Of a DNA stretch of 64,000 nt, positions 54,901 to 62,519 are shown piece after piece. Source of the stretch: Enchytraeus crypticus (Eukaryota > Annelida > Clitellata > Enchytraeida > Enchytraeidae); assembly GCA_905160935.1 (NCBI GenBank), contig CAJHZI010000695.1:165001-229000 (forward strand). The letters run 5' to 3'. Position numbers and translations under genes: made by a program. Every line of letters starts with the position of its first letter. Position 1 is the stretch's first letter. Below the pieces are notes generated by a model. The model was not told the DNA's origin, made no database searches, and saw only the letters and a list, made by a program, of their open reading frames with translations.

Positions 54901-57900
54901 TTTAGTAGAGACGTTGGTAGTCCCATTGAATTCACCGTGCCCTGAATTCTAGCACGTCGTCATTCAGCGCTTGGCATCTCATCATCTCCCCGTAAACGTC
55001 TCCCCGTAAACGTCCGCTAGGAGTTGAGCTGTGGAGAAGGTTAGTTTTGTTTTGATTGAACTCTTTGAGAGAACTGAGCGAGTGAATTAAGATTGTTGAC
55101 TGTGTGGCTCACTGTCCAGTACTAGTGAATAGATAGTTGGACAGAATTGAATATAATTAACTGTAGTCGTAGATGACTGAGATTTACTCTCAGTTGAGTT
55201 TAAGTATTTTAATCGTGAACGCATGAGTTGTTTTGCCGATGATTCGCCCAGTGTATACTGATTATTTCTGGGTCGTCGACGTTTCATGCGTGCACAACGA
55301 CTGCTCAACGTTGCATCGCAAGAATGCAGAGTGTATGCAACTGTGCCAGTCCTGAGTATATGTTGTGCTGTCTGCTGCTGGTATAGTACACGGTTTACCT
55401 ACCCTCTCGTTTATATCGCTGTATCACAGTGTTTTAAGATAGTTTGTATTGTTTGTTTTTTGTTTGTTTAGGAAGAGGAAGAATCCAGTAGAAGCAGGCA
55501 TGATCGCGAGAGAGACAGAGAGAGGGACAGAGAGAGGGAGCAGGAGAGAGAACGACGCAGGCGGCGCGACGAGGAGAGAGAGAAGGAGAGAGAGAGAGAG
55601 CGGGCTAAAGACAGAGAGGAGCGAGAGAGGAGAGACAGGGAGAAGGAGAGAGAGAGGGAGCAGAGAGAAAGAGAGAGGGAGAAGGAGAGGGAGCAGAGAG
55701 AGAAGGAGAGAGCGGCTCGTGATCTACAGAAGAGCAGATCAAGAACTAGAGAAAGATCAGCCGACAGGTCTGTGCGAGTCTAGTGACAACAACAACAACA
55801 AGTGTCGAGATAGATCTTGATGGAACCTTTCTCAATATTGTCATTTAGCGCGATAAAAACTTCTCATAAATGAAATCCTTACAATGCCAGTTATGAGTGT
55901 ACATAGAGGTATAATGTTTAAACGGCATTAGCTGAATTGCTATTGAGGTATATATGTACGTTAGCTAGATGTATTCTATATTTTGTTATGTTTCTTATTT
56001 TTCAACTCAATTTCTGTATACTTAACTTGCTCTATAGCGTGTTGTTGCAGTCATAGTGTTCAGTAATTGTGTATGTGTATTGTGTCTGTGTATGGTTGTG
56101 TATATGTGTGTGTATATGTGTGTTGTATGTGTATGTGTGTGTATGATGTAGGAGAGAGAGGGAGATGGAAGGAGAGGATGAGGAAGTGTGTATATGTGTG
56201 TGTATATGTGTGTGAGTGATATAGGAAAGAGGAGATGTGTATGTGTATATGTATGTGTATAGGTATGTTGTATGTACATGTATATGTGTGTTTGATGTAG
56301 GAGAGAGGTGATGTGTATATGTAGGCCTATGTGTGTGATGTAGGAGAGAGAAGGAGATGGAAGGAGAGGATGAGGAAGTGTACTGTACATGTATATGGTT
56401 GTGTGTGTGTATGTGTGTGTATGTATGTATGTATGATACAGGAGAGAGAAGGAGATGGAAGGAGAGGATGAGGAAGTGTACTGTACATGTATATGGTTGT
56501 GTGTGTGTATGTGTGTGTATGTATGTATGATACAGGAGAGAGAAGGAGATGGAAGGAGAGGATGAGGAAGTGTACTGTACATGTATATGGTTGTGTATGT
56601 GTGTGTATGTATGTATGATACAGGAGAGAGAAGGAGATGGAAGGAGAGGATGAGGAAGAGGCGATGGAGAGAAGGAGATTGGAGAGAAGACTGAGAGAGA
56701 AAGAGGCAGCCTATCAGGATGTGAGTGTTAAACATCCTCTGTGTATTATAGATGACTCTGTCTCTATTGGGTGGCTTTTGCTTCCATTAGTACAGTAGTG
56801 TATAGTAATTTAAAGAACTATATGCTAGTAATAAATAAAGCAGACACGAAGACCGGTCGCCGGTTATTGCATTGCTATAGAAATGCAAAGAAAGAACTGC
56901 ACTATCTATCTATAAGTATTAGCTCCCTCTATATACAGTGGCTCTTACTATATGTTATAAAACAGCACTTGTATTTTTTGTTATATGTTTGTTTTCTATA
57001 TGTTTCTGTATGTGATATGTTTCTATTTGTTATATAGTTTTTTGTATATGTTTTATGTTAGACTCTGTTAGTACATGTCACCTGTACTATTAGTGAATCT
57101 CTCGCGGTGCTAGTCTCTGTGCACTAACTGACTCTTGCGCTATGCTCTGTGCACTGACTGACTCTTGCGCTATGCTCTGTGCACTGACTGACTCTTGCGC
57201 TATGTTGCGCTATGCTCTGTGCACTGACTGACTCTTGCGCTATGCTCTGTGCACTGACTGACTCTTGCGCTATGCTCTGTGCACTGACTGACTCTTGCGC
57301 TATGCTCTGTGCACTGACTGACTCTTGCGCTATGCTCTGTGCACTGACTGACTCTTGCGCTATGCTCTGTGCACTGACTGACTCTTGCGCTATGCTCTGT
57401 GCACTGACTGACCTCTTGCTGGCATAGCAGTCCAGTGTTCGCGTGACTCGTGTAGCATTCACATTGCCCGTGTGTCGTTATAATTACCTGCTTAGAGTAA
57501 TTATCCTATGACTGGTTGAACCAATGATCCTACTGAACATCATCTATTCATTGTTTGAATTGTTTGCTGCAGCAATTGAAGCGTTGGGAGGCGAGAGAGA
57601 AGAAGAAGGGTAAGGAGTACGAGAAAGAGAGTGAGAGAGAGGAACAGAGAAAGAAGGAGGAAGCGAAGGAGGCACGGAGACTGAAGGAGTTCCTCGATCA
57701 GTATAGTGATGATAGAGATGATGTCAAGTATTACAAGTTAGTAGACGCTATACTGTATCATAAACCTCTAATCTCCTCCTTGCATTAGCTAGGTTTCTCT
57801 GAGAATATTTTGAGCAGAGGCTTCTATATAGTTTCTATCTCTTTCTTTCTTATCTCTATTTTTACCTAATTTATATATAATTTCTATCTATTTCTTTTGT

Positions 57901-58836
57901 ATCTTTGTAGCTATCTAATTTCTATCTAATTCCTATCTATTTCTTTCGTATCTTTGTAGCTATCTAATTTCTATCTATTCTTCTCTTATCTCTGACTGAC
58001 TGACTGACTGATGCTGGCTGGCTGGCTGACGACTGCCTGTGACTGATGACTGACTGATGACTGATTGACTGACTGGATGCTCACTGACTGACTCACTCAC
58101 TCACTCACTAACTGACACGACTGACTGACTGATTGATGACTGACTGACTCGCTGACTGTTACAGGGGCAGTGCGCTGCAGAGACGACTGAACGAGAGAGA
58201 GAAGGAGATGGAGATGGACGAGAGAGACAGGATGAAGGAGAGAGAGGAGCTGGAGGAGATTCGAAAGAGACTCATCGAGGACGGGCATCCTGATCCTGAT
58301 GCTGAGATGGCTAAGGTTCTTCCACGTTGTTAATTGCTTCTATGCTGAGTAGTACAACGTGACATTTACAGTTATAATTATACTGTGCCATAGGAGTTCT
58401 TCTAAAGAGTTCTTCCTAAGAGATCTTGATGTTGTCTTGGATGTGCCGTGAACGCTAGCGATATTTTATGAGAGTAAACTGATGTATTCTCACAGTTTTG
58501 ATGTCTTAGATGATGTACCGTGAAAACTAGCGATATATACTGTGGGTAAAGTGGTGTATTCTCGCAGAGTTGATTGTTTTGGTTGGATAGGTTGAAGCTG
58601 ATGATCTTCTTTATCATATATATTGGTTTGCTTGTGTATCATGCACCAATTGACCGAGAGATTGGTTTATGGACTGATCTTATATTTAACTTTTTGATTG
58701 ATAGATTGACTTATTGGTTGATGGATTGAGTGCTGATAGATTTATGAAATAATTGTTTGTTTGGTTATATTAAACAAAAGTGGAACATCTAAAGCCACAT
58801 TTAACTGATTGATTGATTGATTGATTGATTGTGTAG

Positions 58837-58873
<37 letters not shown>

Positions 58874-61800
58874 CACCTGAGGCCACGTTTAACTGATTGA
58901 TTGATTGATTGATTGATGAGTAGATTGAGAGAGAGAGAGAGGAACACCTGATGCCACGTTTAACGCAGAACGTCTCGTCGCCTGACAGAGACTCCGCCCA
59001 CCACCGCCGTTCTCCCGCCTCTGATCACAGTGACGTCATTCCACTCGACGACGACGACGATGACGTCATATACGACAGAGACGACCGGCAGCCGTTTGAC
59101 GAGAGTGCGTGGAGCACCACACAGGTGCAGCAGATCAGTGCTGCGCCTGATGTCGTAGAGCCATTCCAGAGATCACTAGGGTCTGCCTATTCCTCTCCCA
59201 GGTCACCGGTGCAGCCTTTAACAAGCAGGTAGCTGATTGAGTTCCGCGTGTCGTTTCTAGTTGAATTGATCTCTCACCGGTTTTTTGATAGATGATGATG
59301 ATAATAATACTAATAATAGTAATAATAATAATGGTGCAGCCTTTAACAAGCAGGTAGCCATGGAGCTCTGCGTGTCGTTTCTAGTTGAATTGATCTCCCG
59401 CTGGATTCGTAGTAGATGACGATGATGATGATGATGATGATAATAATAATAATAGTAATAATAATAATTATAATAATAATAATTATAATAATAAGAATAC
59501 AGGTTTAAAGATGACTATAGGTGTGAGACAATGTACGTGAGACAATCTGCACTGGGATCATTTCGGAGCTTTCGTGATTCCATCTTGAAATATTTAATGG
59601 CGCACAGGCATAGTCATTTTGCACTCAAATTAGAAGAATATTTCTGTTCAATTGTCAAACAAATGTTTATATGTAGGAAAATTTTTATTTTCCTACATAT
59701 AAACATTTGTTAATTGTTTATTAATTGTAGGATGTTCTTATGTACTCGTGTGTTTACTGCTGATGTAATCTAAAGTTTAATCTGCTGTAGGTCTACGAAG
59801 GCGACGACAGGTGTGGATAATGGAGTAGACCTAAGCAGTCCTCCTCCTCCGTCTTCTCAAAAGTCTAAACCCGCTCCATCGTTCACCATGTCTGATGACA
59901 GCGTCTCCGGCTTCTCTAACAGTCTAGGAGCCTCAGCGCTGGAGGGCTTACAGGCAGCCTCGGCTCCCACGGCCGTGCCTCCGCCCACTGCTAATACCAC
60001 GGCGTCTAAGTCTAAGCTGGGCTTCAGCGGGCTGAAACTAGGTGAGCAGCTATTGCACAGAGGAAACTCTTGCATCTCTGTAGAATAATTTAGTTTTATA
60101 ATTTTATGTGTTAGTGGAAACAGGCTTAATTCATTGTTACTTAAGGTCGTGGAATGCACGAATAAAGAAAAAAGCTCAATCTAATGATAACATCAGTTTC
60201 CTCACTCGAATGTGATGTTAGTGACGGGCAAGCCCAGGATTTGAACCCCGCATATACTGATCTGCGGTCTAGTATCTTACCGACATCGTCACTGTCTCCA
60301 GCCAATAATACATATTAATAAAGTAATACAGAATACTACATTTATTGTATTTTAAGTTGATTGACACTCGTTAATTAGATATATATTGAGGATTTGAGAC
60401 AGCCTATTCCTTGTTAAACTGAGATTTGAGGCAAGATGATGATGATGATGAGTTAGATACATACAGAAGTATTGACACTCGTTGACTGTGTAGGAGAGGC
60501 GTCACAAGCTCCATCCAGCCCTTCTGAGGCACAGAAACGCAAGAAGCTCTCTGTCGGGGACGTCTTTAACAACGACGATGATGACGACGCGTCAGCGGCC
60601 GCCAAGAAACGCAAGCTGATTCCTATAACCTACTCTGAGGAGGAGAAAGCCGCTCTACAGCCGACTAGTGCCGAGTCAGCGGCTCAGCGGGCAGCCGCTT
60701 TGCTCGTCAATAAGCCGACGAGCGCTGAGACGGCAGCTCAGCGTGCGGCGGCTCTGCTGACTAATAAGCCGACGAGTGCCGAGGAGAAGAGAAAGTGTAT
60801 CAAGAACTTGATAGAGAGGATTCCAACGGCTAAAGAAGAATTGTTCGCTTTTAAACTGGACTGGTCCATGGTTGACACGGTATGTCCCAAGCCCATTCTC
60901 TATTGTTTGCTTTAGTTCAGTAGTAATATACCGTGTATCATGTGCAAAACATACTGTGTGGCAGAAAGAAGATTGTATTAAAAAAATGTATAAGGAAGTT
61001 GATTGAGAGATTCTATAGTATAAAGAGCAGTAGATTTATTTCATCACTGTCTGACTTATCTAGAGATTAAATGAGTGAATATTTTGAGGTAATGAATGAA
61101 TATTTTGAGGTAATGAATGAATATTTTGAGGTAATGAATGAATATTTTGAGGTAATGAGTGAATATTTTGTGGGAAACTCTTGTAACTTGTTTTATTATG
61201 ATATTGAAATCATTAATATATGGACGGACTGTAGTTGGCTAGTTTAATTGATTGATTGTAATGCTGCATCATAGTTTAAGTTGTTTTTTTGTGTTAAATT
61301 TATAAAGTGTTTATTACCTGTGTTGTGTTGTTGAAGAATAGACCAACTGTGGACTGCACGTGTTGTAAAAGGCGACTAGTACTAAGATCTAAACCAGTGC
61401 TAGAAAAGGCATTTGGTTAATGAATGCCAAAGTTTGAGAAGTTGTTACAAAATAAAGTAATCTAGAAGTGTATGTGTGTATATTTTTGTAAAGATAAATA
61501 TTTATAAAAATATAATTTATTATATAATATAATTTAACAGACCTAAGGAAAAAGGTCAATGTTTCTGTGGTTGCATGAAGATATTCAAGTTTTTGTATTT
61601 TGTATACTACAGACACTGATGGACAGAAGGATAAAACCTTGGGTGAACAAGAAGATAGTTGAGTATATAGGAGAAGATGAACCCACTCTATCTGAGTTCA
61701 TATGTAAGAAAGTGATGGCTAACAGTCAGCCTGATCAAATCCTATCTGATATATCTATGGTTTGTAGCTCTAGCAATTTATCTCATATCTATGGTTTGTA

Positions 61801-62268
61801 GCTCTATTGTATCATATCTATATGGTTTATAGCTCTATTTATCTCATATCTATGGTTTGAAGCTCTATTGTATCATATCTATGGTATCTATCTTTATAGC
61901 TCTATTTATCTCATATCTATGGTTTGAAGCTCTATTGTATCATATCTATGGTTTATATCTATACATATATATCTCATATATCTATGGTTTGTAGCTATAA
62001 CTATTTATGTGACTAAAGTTAGATATCTGTACTGTTTGTTACAGGTATTAGACATAGTTTTGTATATCTGTACTGTTTGTTACAGGTATTAGACATAGTT
62101 TTGTATAGTTTTATATCTGTACTGTTTGTTGCAGGTATTAGACATAGTTTTGTATATCTGTACTGTTCGTTACAGGTATTAGACGAGGAAGCAGAAGTGT
62201 TTGTGGTTAAGATGTGGAGGTTACTGATATACGAGACGGAGGCCAAGAAGCTGGGGCTAGTTAAATAA
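45829..62268 (+). CDS. RBM25: RNA-binding protein 25 (RBM25), 17 coding exons, 915 aa
   Basis: Orthologue of RBM25 (yeast Snu71-related), a U1-snRNP-associated nuclear splicing factor known to affect 5' splice-site choice. All 17 exons join in phase. Order: Met/Pro/Gly-rich N-terminus (1-76); RRM (about 84-160) with RNP2 VFVGNI and RNP1 KLQAFGFCEY; Lys/Glu-rich linker; EALDEATQREDRV; RE/RD-rich low-complexity stretch (287-384); KLRE-like RRLREKEAAYQ; FLDQYSDDRDDVKYY; GSALQRRLNEREKEME; HPDPDAEMAK; an Asp-rich, less conserved middle; a KKRKL nuclear signal; EEKRKCIKNLIERIPTAKEE; and the PWI domain (RRIKPWVNKKIVEYIGEDEP to KMWRLLIYETEAKKLGLVK). The domain's namesake reads PWV here. An 18-aa repeat (PTSAE.AAQRAAALL.NK, two copies plus PTSAE, 764-804) is an insertion relative to the vertebrate protein. 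At least one 5' UTR exon lies upstream. Confidence 0.96.
46255..46340 (-). mobile_element. tRNA-like SINE head, diverged
   Basis: CAGTGGCAGGGCAACAAACA, TTGGATTTGAACCCTGCAAC, TACTGATCTACCCACTG. Resembles the inverse of a SINE-B head. Confidence 0.5.
46430..46492 (+). mobile_element. LINE-2-type 3' tail
   Basis: GTCCCTGACATCATCCTTGT, ATGAGGAAACGGACATTAAA, CCTTTATTATTATTATG. It ends about 25 bp before the exon 2 acceptor. Confidence 0.72.
46518..46652 (+). CDS. RBM25: RBM25 exon 2 (Met/Pro-rich)
   Basis: Acceptor GTTATTAG; MMRPGMQPMTAHPMMPV to AKPSVPP. Donor CCG|GTGCGC (a weak one), phase 0. Confidence 0.9.
47094..47177 (+). CDS. RBM25: RBM25 exon 3 (RRM start, RNP2)
   Basis: GEKPPVTTVFVGNISEKAP to MIRQMLQ. 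Donor CTGCAG|GTCTGT, phase 0. Confidence 0.95.
47155..47428. repeat. Copies of RBM25 exon 3 end and donor
   Basis: ATGATCAGACAAATGCTGCA|GGTCTGT is repeated in full near 47240-47266 and, without the last bases, at 47413-47430. The extra copies carry an AACAAT lead. A SINE-B sits between them. Confidence 0.85.
47286..47390 (-). mobile_element. SINE-B in RBM25 intron 3
   Basis: AAAGCTAAGGTTAACGTCAG, TTTCCTCACTCGAAAGCGAT, AGTGACGGGCGAGCCCAGGA, TTTGAACCCGTATCAACTGA. Confidence 0.85.
47984..48041 (+). CDS. RBM25: RBM25 exon 4 (RRM)
   Basis: RCGNVLSWKRVQGASGKLQ. Acceptor TTACTTTCAG; donor CAAG|GTATTG, phase 1. Confidence 0.95.
48590..49127. repeat. Minisatellite (about 50-bp unit) with acceptor-like ends, before RBM25 exon 5
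   Basis: About ten units of GTATTGTATTACAG, TTGCAATACCTTGAGGCAG, TGTTATGATGTATTGTT. Each has a T-rich stretch and TTACAG. The last unit ends in the real acceptor GATGTATTTCAG at 49127. Confidence 0.92.
49128..49219 (+). CDS. RBM25: RBM25 exon 5 (RRM, RNP1)
   Basis: AFGFCEYEDPEATLRCIRLL to DKKLL. Donor CTTCTC|GTACGA, phase 0. Confidence 0.94.
49715..50112. repeat. Acceptor-copy array before RBM25 exon 6 (unit about 41 bp)
   Basis: Nine or so units of (TTG)nTTGCTGGCAG|GTGAAGGTGTCAGTTGTTAT precede the real TTGCTGGCAG|GTGAAGGTGGACGC at 50102/50103. Each unit carries a near-perfect copy of the acceptor and the first 9-10 exon bases. Confidence 0.95.
50103..50349 (+). CDS. RBM25: RBM25 exon 6 (RRM end, Lys/Glu-rich linker)
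   Basis: VKVDAKTKSQLDEHKKKK, a K/E run, EALDEATQREDRVAQAGLD, REYANELRREIP. Donor TCTG|GTGCGT, phase 1. Confidence 0.93.
50360..51000. other. RBM25 intron 6, no feature recognised
   Basis: AT-rich; the small frame at 50500-50589 has no recognisable family and is not in phase with the gene. Confidence 0.45.
51021..51088 (+). CDS. RBM25: RBM25 exon 7
   Basis: AAATDKADDKSKSSSSKPEE CRR. Acceptor TTGTACTCAG; donor ACGG|GTATGT, phase 0. Low complexity; supported by phase and sites. Confidence 0.82.
51445..51535 (-). repeat. Interspersed repeat family D relative
   Basis: GGGTGTGCTCTGTGGAGAGC, AATATGTACTTTGGACTGGC, AGTTATACAAGTAGAGAG; matches 28212-28312. Confidence 0.45.
51560..52090. repeat. Minisatellite, about 60-bp unit, before RBM25 exon 8
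   Basis: TTGTACTGGTAATCTTGTCT, GTGTTGTACTGTATTGTCAT, TGTATTGTATCTAGATTGTA, seven or eight units, ending a few bases before the acceptor TTTTAATGCAG. Long Cys/Leu/Tyr ORFs on both strands are artefacts of a unit near a multiple of three. Confidence 0.94.
52102..52182 (+). CDS. RBM25: RBM25 exon 8
   Basis: RPDSIVIDDDKIDPIHREIR NFRDSHK, matching the vertebrate REISKFRDTHK. Donor AAG|GTATGA, phase 0. Confidence 0.95.
52183..53760. other. RBM25 intron 8, first part, no feature recognised
   Basis: AT-rich with no repeat or coding signal of note. Confidence 0.5.
53761..53875 (+). pseudogene. Carboxylesterase/cholinesterase-like coding fragment
   Basis: The frame at 53774-53836 reads TSFYGVPYAQPPVGDLCFED V. 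This matches the strongly conserved N-terminal F.GIPYA.PPVG.LRF block of carboxylesterase-family (alpha/beta hydrolase) proteins, including cholinesterases and neuroligins. An AG acceptor-like CATTGTTCCAG precedes it. The usual Arg of LRF is Cys. The frame stops about 15 codons later (TAA near 53871) and no catalytic serine motif was found nearby. It is most likely a relic exon within RBM25 intron 8, on the same strand. Confidence 0.72.
53880..54645. other. RBM25 intron 8, middle, no feature recognised
   Basis: Searched by eye for further carboxylesterase blocks (GESAG, Glu and His motifs) on both strands; none seen. Confidence 0.45.
54650..54775 (-). mobile_element. SINE-B in RBM25 intron 8
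   Basis: AAGGTTAACGACAGTTTCCT, AGTGAGGGGCGAGCCCAGGA, TTTGAACCCTGCACATACTG, TACCGACGTTGCCACTGGCT. Confidence 0.85.
55472..55767 (+). CDS. RBM25: RBM25 exon 9 (RE/RD-rich)
   Basis: EEEESSRSRHDRERDRERD, continuing as Arg/Glu-rich sequence to KSRSRTRERSADR. Expected to be disordered and nuclear-speckle directing. Donor GACAG|GTCTGT, phase 2. The frame used differs from the longest open frame over this stretch; phase with exons 8 and 10 decides it. Confidence 0.93.
56040..56623. repeat. GT-rich array with four copies of the RBM25 exon 10 start
   Basis: Copies of AG|GAGAGAGAAGGAGATGGAAG and GAGAGGATGAGGAAG follow AGs at about 56151, 56343, 56441 and 56534 before the real acceptor at 56623. Spacings of 98, 93 and 89 bp separate the last three copies and the real site. 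Each copy is followed by GTGTACTGTACATG and a (GT)n(GTAT)n stretch, not by the rest of the exon. Confidence 0.93.
56624..56720 (+). CDS. RBM25: RBM25 exon 10
   Basis: REKEMEGEDEEEAMERRRLE RRLREKEAAYQD, matching vertebrate EDEEDAYERRKLERKLREKEAAYQ in layout. Donor GAT|GTGAGT, phase 0. Confidence 0.95.
57117..57415. repeat. 30-bp minisatellite
   Basis: About ten copies of CTGACTGACTCTTGCGCTAT, GCTCTGTGCA, nearly identical. Since 30 is a multiple of three, both strands are open; not coding. Confidence 0.96.
57573..57736 (+). CDS. RBM25: RBM25 exon 11
   Basis: QLKRWEAREKKKGKEYEKES to FLDQYSDDRDDVKYY. Acceptor TTTGCTGCAG; donor ACAA|GTTAGT, phase 2. Confidence 0.95.
57990..58160. repeat. (GACT)n degenerate array before RBM25 exon 12
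   Basis: GACTGACTGATGACTGACTG-type repeats running up to the acceptor CTGACTGTTACAG. Confidence 0.9.
58165..58315 (+). CDS. RBM25: RBM25 exon 12
   Basis: KGSALQRRLNEREKEMEMDE to GHPDPDAEMAK. Donor TAAG|GTTCTT, phase 0. Confidence 0.95.
58775..58923. repeat. Copies of RBM25 exon 13 start with acceptor
   Basis: GTAG|ATTGAGAGAGAG...GGAACACCTGAGGCCACGTTTAAC occurs at 58838-58892, after (GATT)n, as a copy of the real start at 58924. A more decayed copy (GGAACATCTAAAGCCACATT TAAC) is at 58781-58805. Confidence 0.88.
58924..59228 (+). CDS. RBM25: RBM25 exon 13 (Asp-rich middle)
   Basis: IEREREEHLMPRLTQNVSS, then IPLDDDDDDVIYDRDDRQPF to RSPVQPLTSR. Poorly conserved against vertebrates; supported by phase and sites. 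Donor AGCAG|GTAGCT, phase 2. Confidence 0.88.
59205..59470. repeat. Duplication (about 124 bp) of RBM25 exon 13 end and donor, with (ATG)n/(AAT)n
   Basis: GGTGCAGCCTTTAACAAGCA|GGTAGC, GTGTCGTTTCTAGTTGAATT and the following ATG/AAT repeats recur at 59334 onward, giving a second perfect copy of the donor. Confidence 0.93.
59658..59711. repeat. Perfect 24-bp hairpin in RBM25 intron 13
   Basis: AACAAATGTTTATATGTAGG AAAA, a 6-nt loop TTTTTA, then the exact reverse complement. Too AT-rich and too short in stem to call a microRNA. Confidence 0.85.
59791..60041 (+). CDS. RBM25: RBM25 exon 14
   Basis: STKATTGVDNGVDLSSPPPP to KSKLGFSGLKL, the counterpart of vertebrate KIGLSLKLG. Donor CTAG|GTGAGC, phase 1. 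Confidence 0.92.
60170..60303 (-). mobile_element. SINE-B in RBM25 intron 14
   Basis: AATGATAACATCAGTTTCCT, AGTGACGGGCAAGCCCAGGA, TTTGAACCCCGCATATACTG, ATCTTACCGACATCGTCACT. Confidence 0.85.
60494..60879 (+). CDS. RBM25: RBM25 exon 15 (NLS, 18-aa repeat, PWI start)
   Basis: Acceptor GACTGTGTAG. LSVGDVFNNDDDDDA, KKRKLIPITYSEEEK, two PTSAE.AAQRAAALL.NK repeats (60661-60714, 60715-60768) and a third start, then EEKRKCIKNLIERIPTAKEE LFAFKLDWSMVDT. Donor ACG|GTATGT, phase 0. Confidence 0.95.
60661..60783 (+). repeat. 54-bp coding repeat in RBM25
   Basis: Two full units and 15 bp of a third, in frame. The two full units differ at several bases, so it is not very recent. Confidence 0.93.
61078..61170. 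repeat. 21-bp tandem repeat, about four copies
   Basis: GAATATTTTGAGGTAATGAA T; each unit holds GAGGTAATG, a donor-like string. Confidence 0.92.
61338..61396 (-). mobile_element. Repeat family E fragment
   Basis: GACTGCACGTGTTGTAAAAG, GCGACTAGTACTAAGATC is the inverse of GATCTTAGTGCTTTAGTCGC-like sequence at 10.19 and 23.31 kb. Confidence 0.55.
61613..61759 (+). CDS. RBM25: RBM25 exon 16 (PWI domain)
   Basis: TLMDRRIKPWVNKKIVEYIG to SQPDQILSDISM. Donor ATCTATG|GTTTGTA, phase 0. Confidence 0.96.
61748..61998. repeat. Array of RBM25 exon 16 donor copies
   Basis: Units of TCATATCTATG|GTTTGTAGCTCTATT (variants GTTTGAAG, GTTTATAG, GTATCTAT), about eight, begin at the donor itself: the real site reads ATATATCTATG|GTTTGTAGCTC. 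Confidence 0.94.
62020..62175. repeat. Acceptor-copy array before RBM25 exon 17
   Basis: TATCTGTACTGTTTGTTACA G|GTATTAGACATAGTTTTG occurs three times, with AGs at about 62045, 62084 and 62135, before the real CGTTACAG|GTATTAGACGAGGAAG at 62175. Each carries the acceptor and the first 10 exon bases. Confidence 0.95.
62176..62268 (+). CDS. RBM25: RBM25 exon 17 (PWI C-terminus, stop)
   Basis: VLDEEAEVFVVKMWRLLIYE TEAKKLGLVK then TAA. Almost identical to the vertebrate C-terminus. Confidence 0.97.
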   Translation, partial: VLDEEAEVFVVKMWRLLIYETEAKKLGLVK

Positions 62269-62502
62269 CCATTGACTCTGTTTGACTGATGAGAGCTTTA
62301 GAGCTCTTATAAAAGAAGAAATTTAGAATAATTATAATAACTGCGATGATATATAATTGGATCTTGTTAAGTGATGTATCGTGTGTATTCAATAGAAATG
62401 TGCTCAGAATACGGCATCTTCTGTTAGATGTTTTACTCATTTCATGCAGGGCATGTTGAAGAGTTTGGTATAAGCTTAGAGCTCTGCCCTATTCCTCTTT
62501 AA

Positions 62503-62512
62503 AATAAATAAA
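62503..62512 (+). terminator. Candidate RBM25 poly(A) signal
   Basis: Overlapping AATAAA at 62503 and 62507, about 235 bp after the stop. They are the first such hexamers downstream. Confidence 0.6.
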
Positions 62513-62519
62513 ATATTTA

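Noticed and set aside
56022-56735. 237-codon minus-strand ORF rich in His/Thr/Tyr
   Set aside because: Antisense reading of the GT/GTAT array with exon 10 copies; no recognisable fold.
57124-57462. 112-codon minus-strand ORF of SAQSIAQESV repeats
   Set aside because: It is the 30-bp minisatellite read in an open frame; no start context or flanking coding sequence, and it lies within an RBM25 intron.
59658-59711. MicroRNA precursor
   Set aside because: 24-bp perfect AT-rich stem with a 6-nt loop lacks the length and bulges of an animal pre-miRNA; snap-back duplication is simpler.
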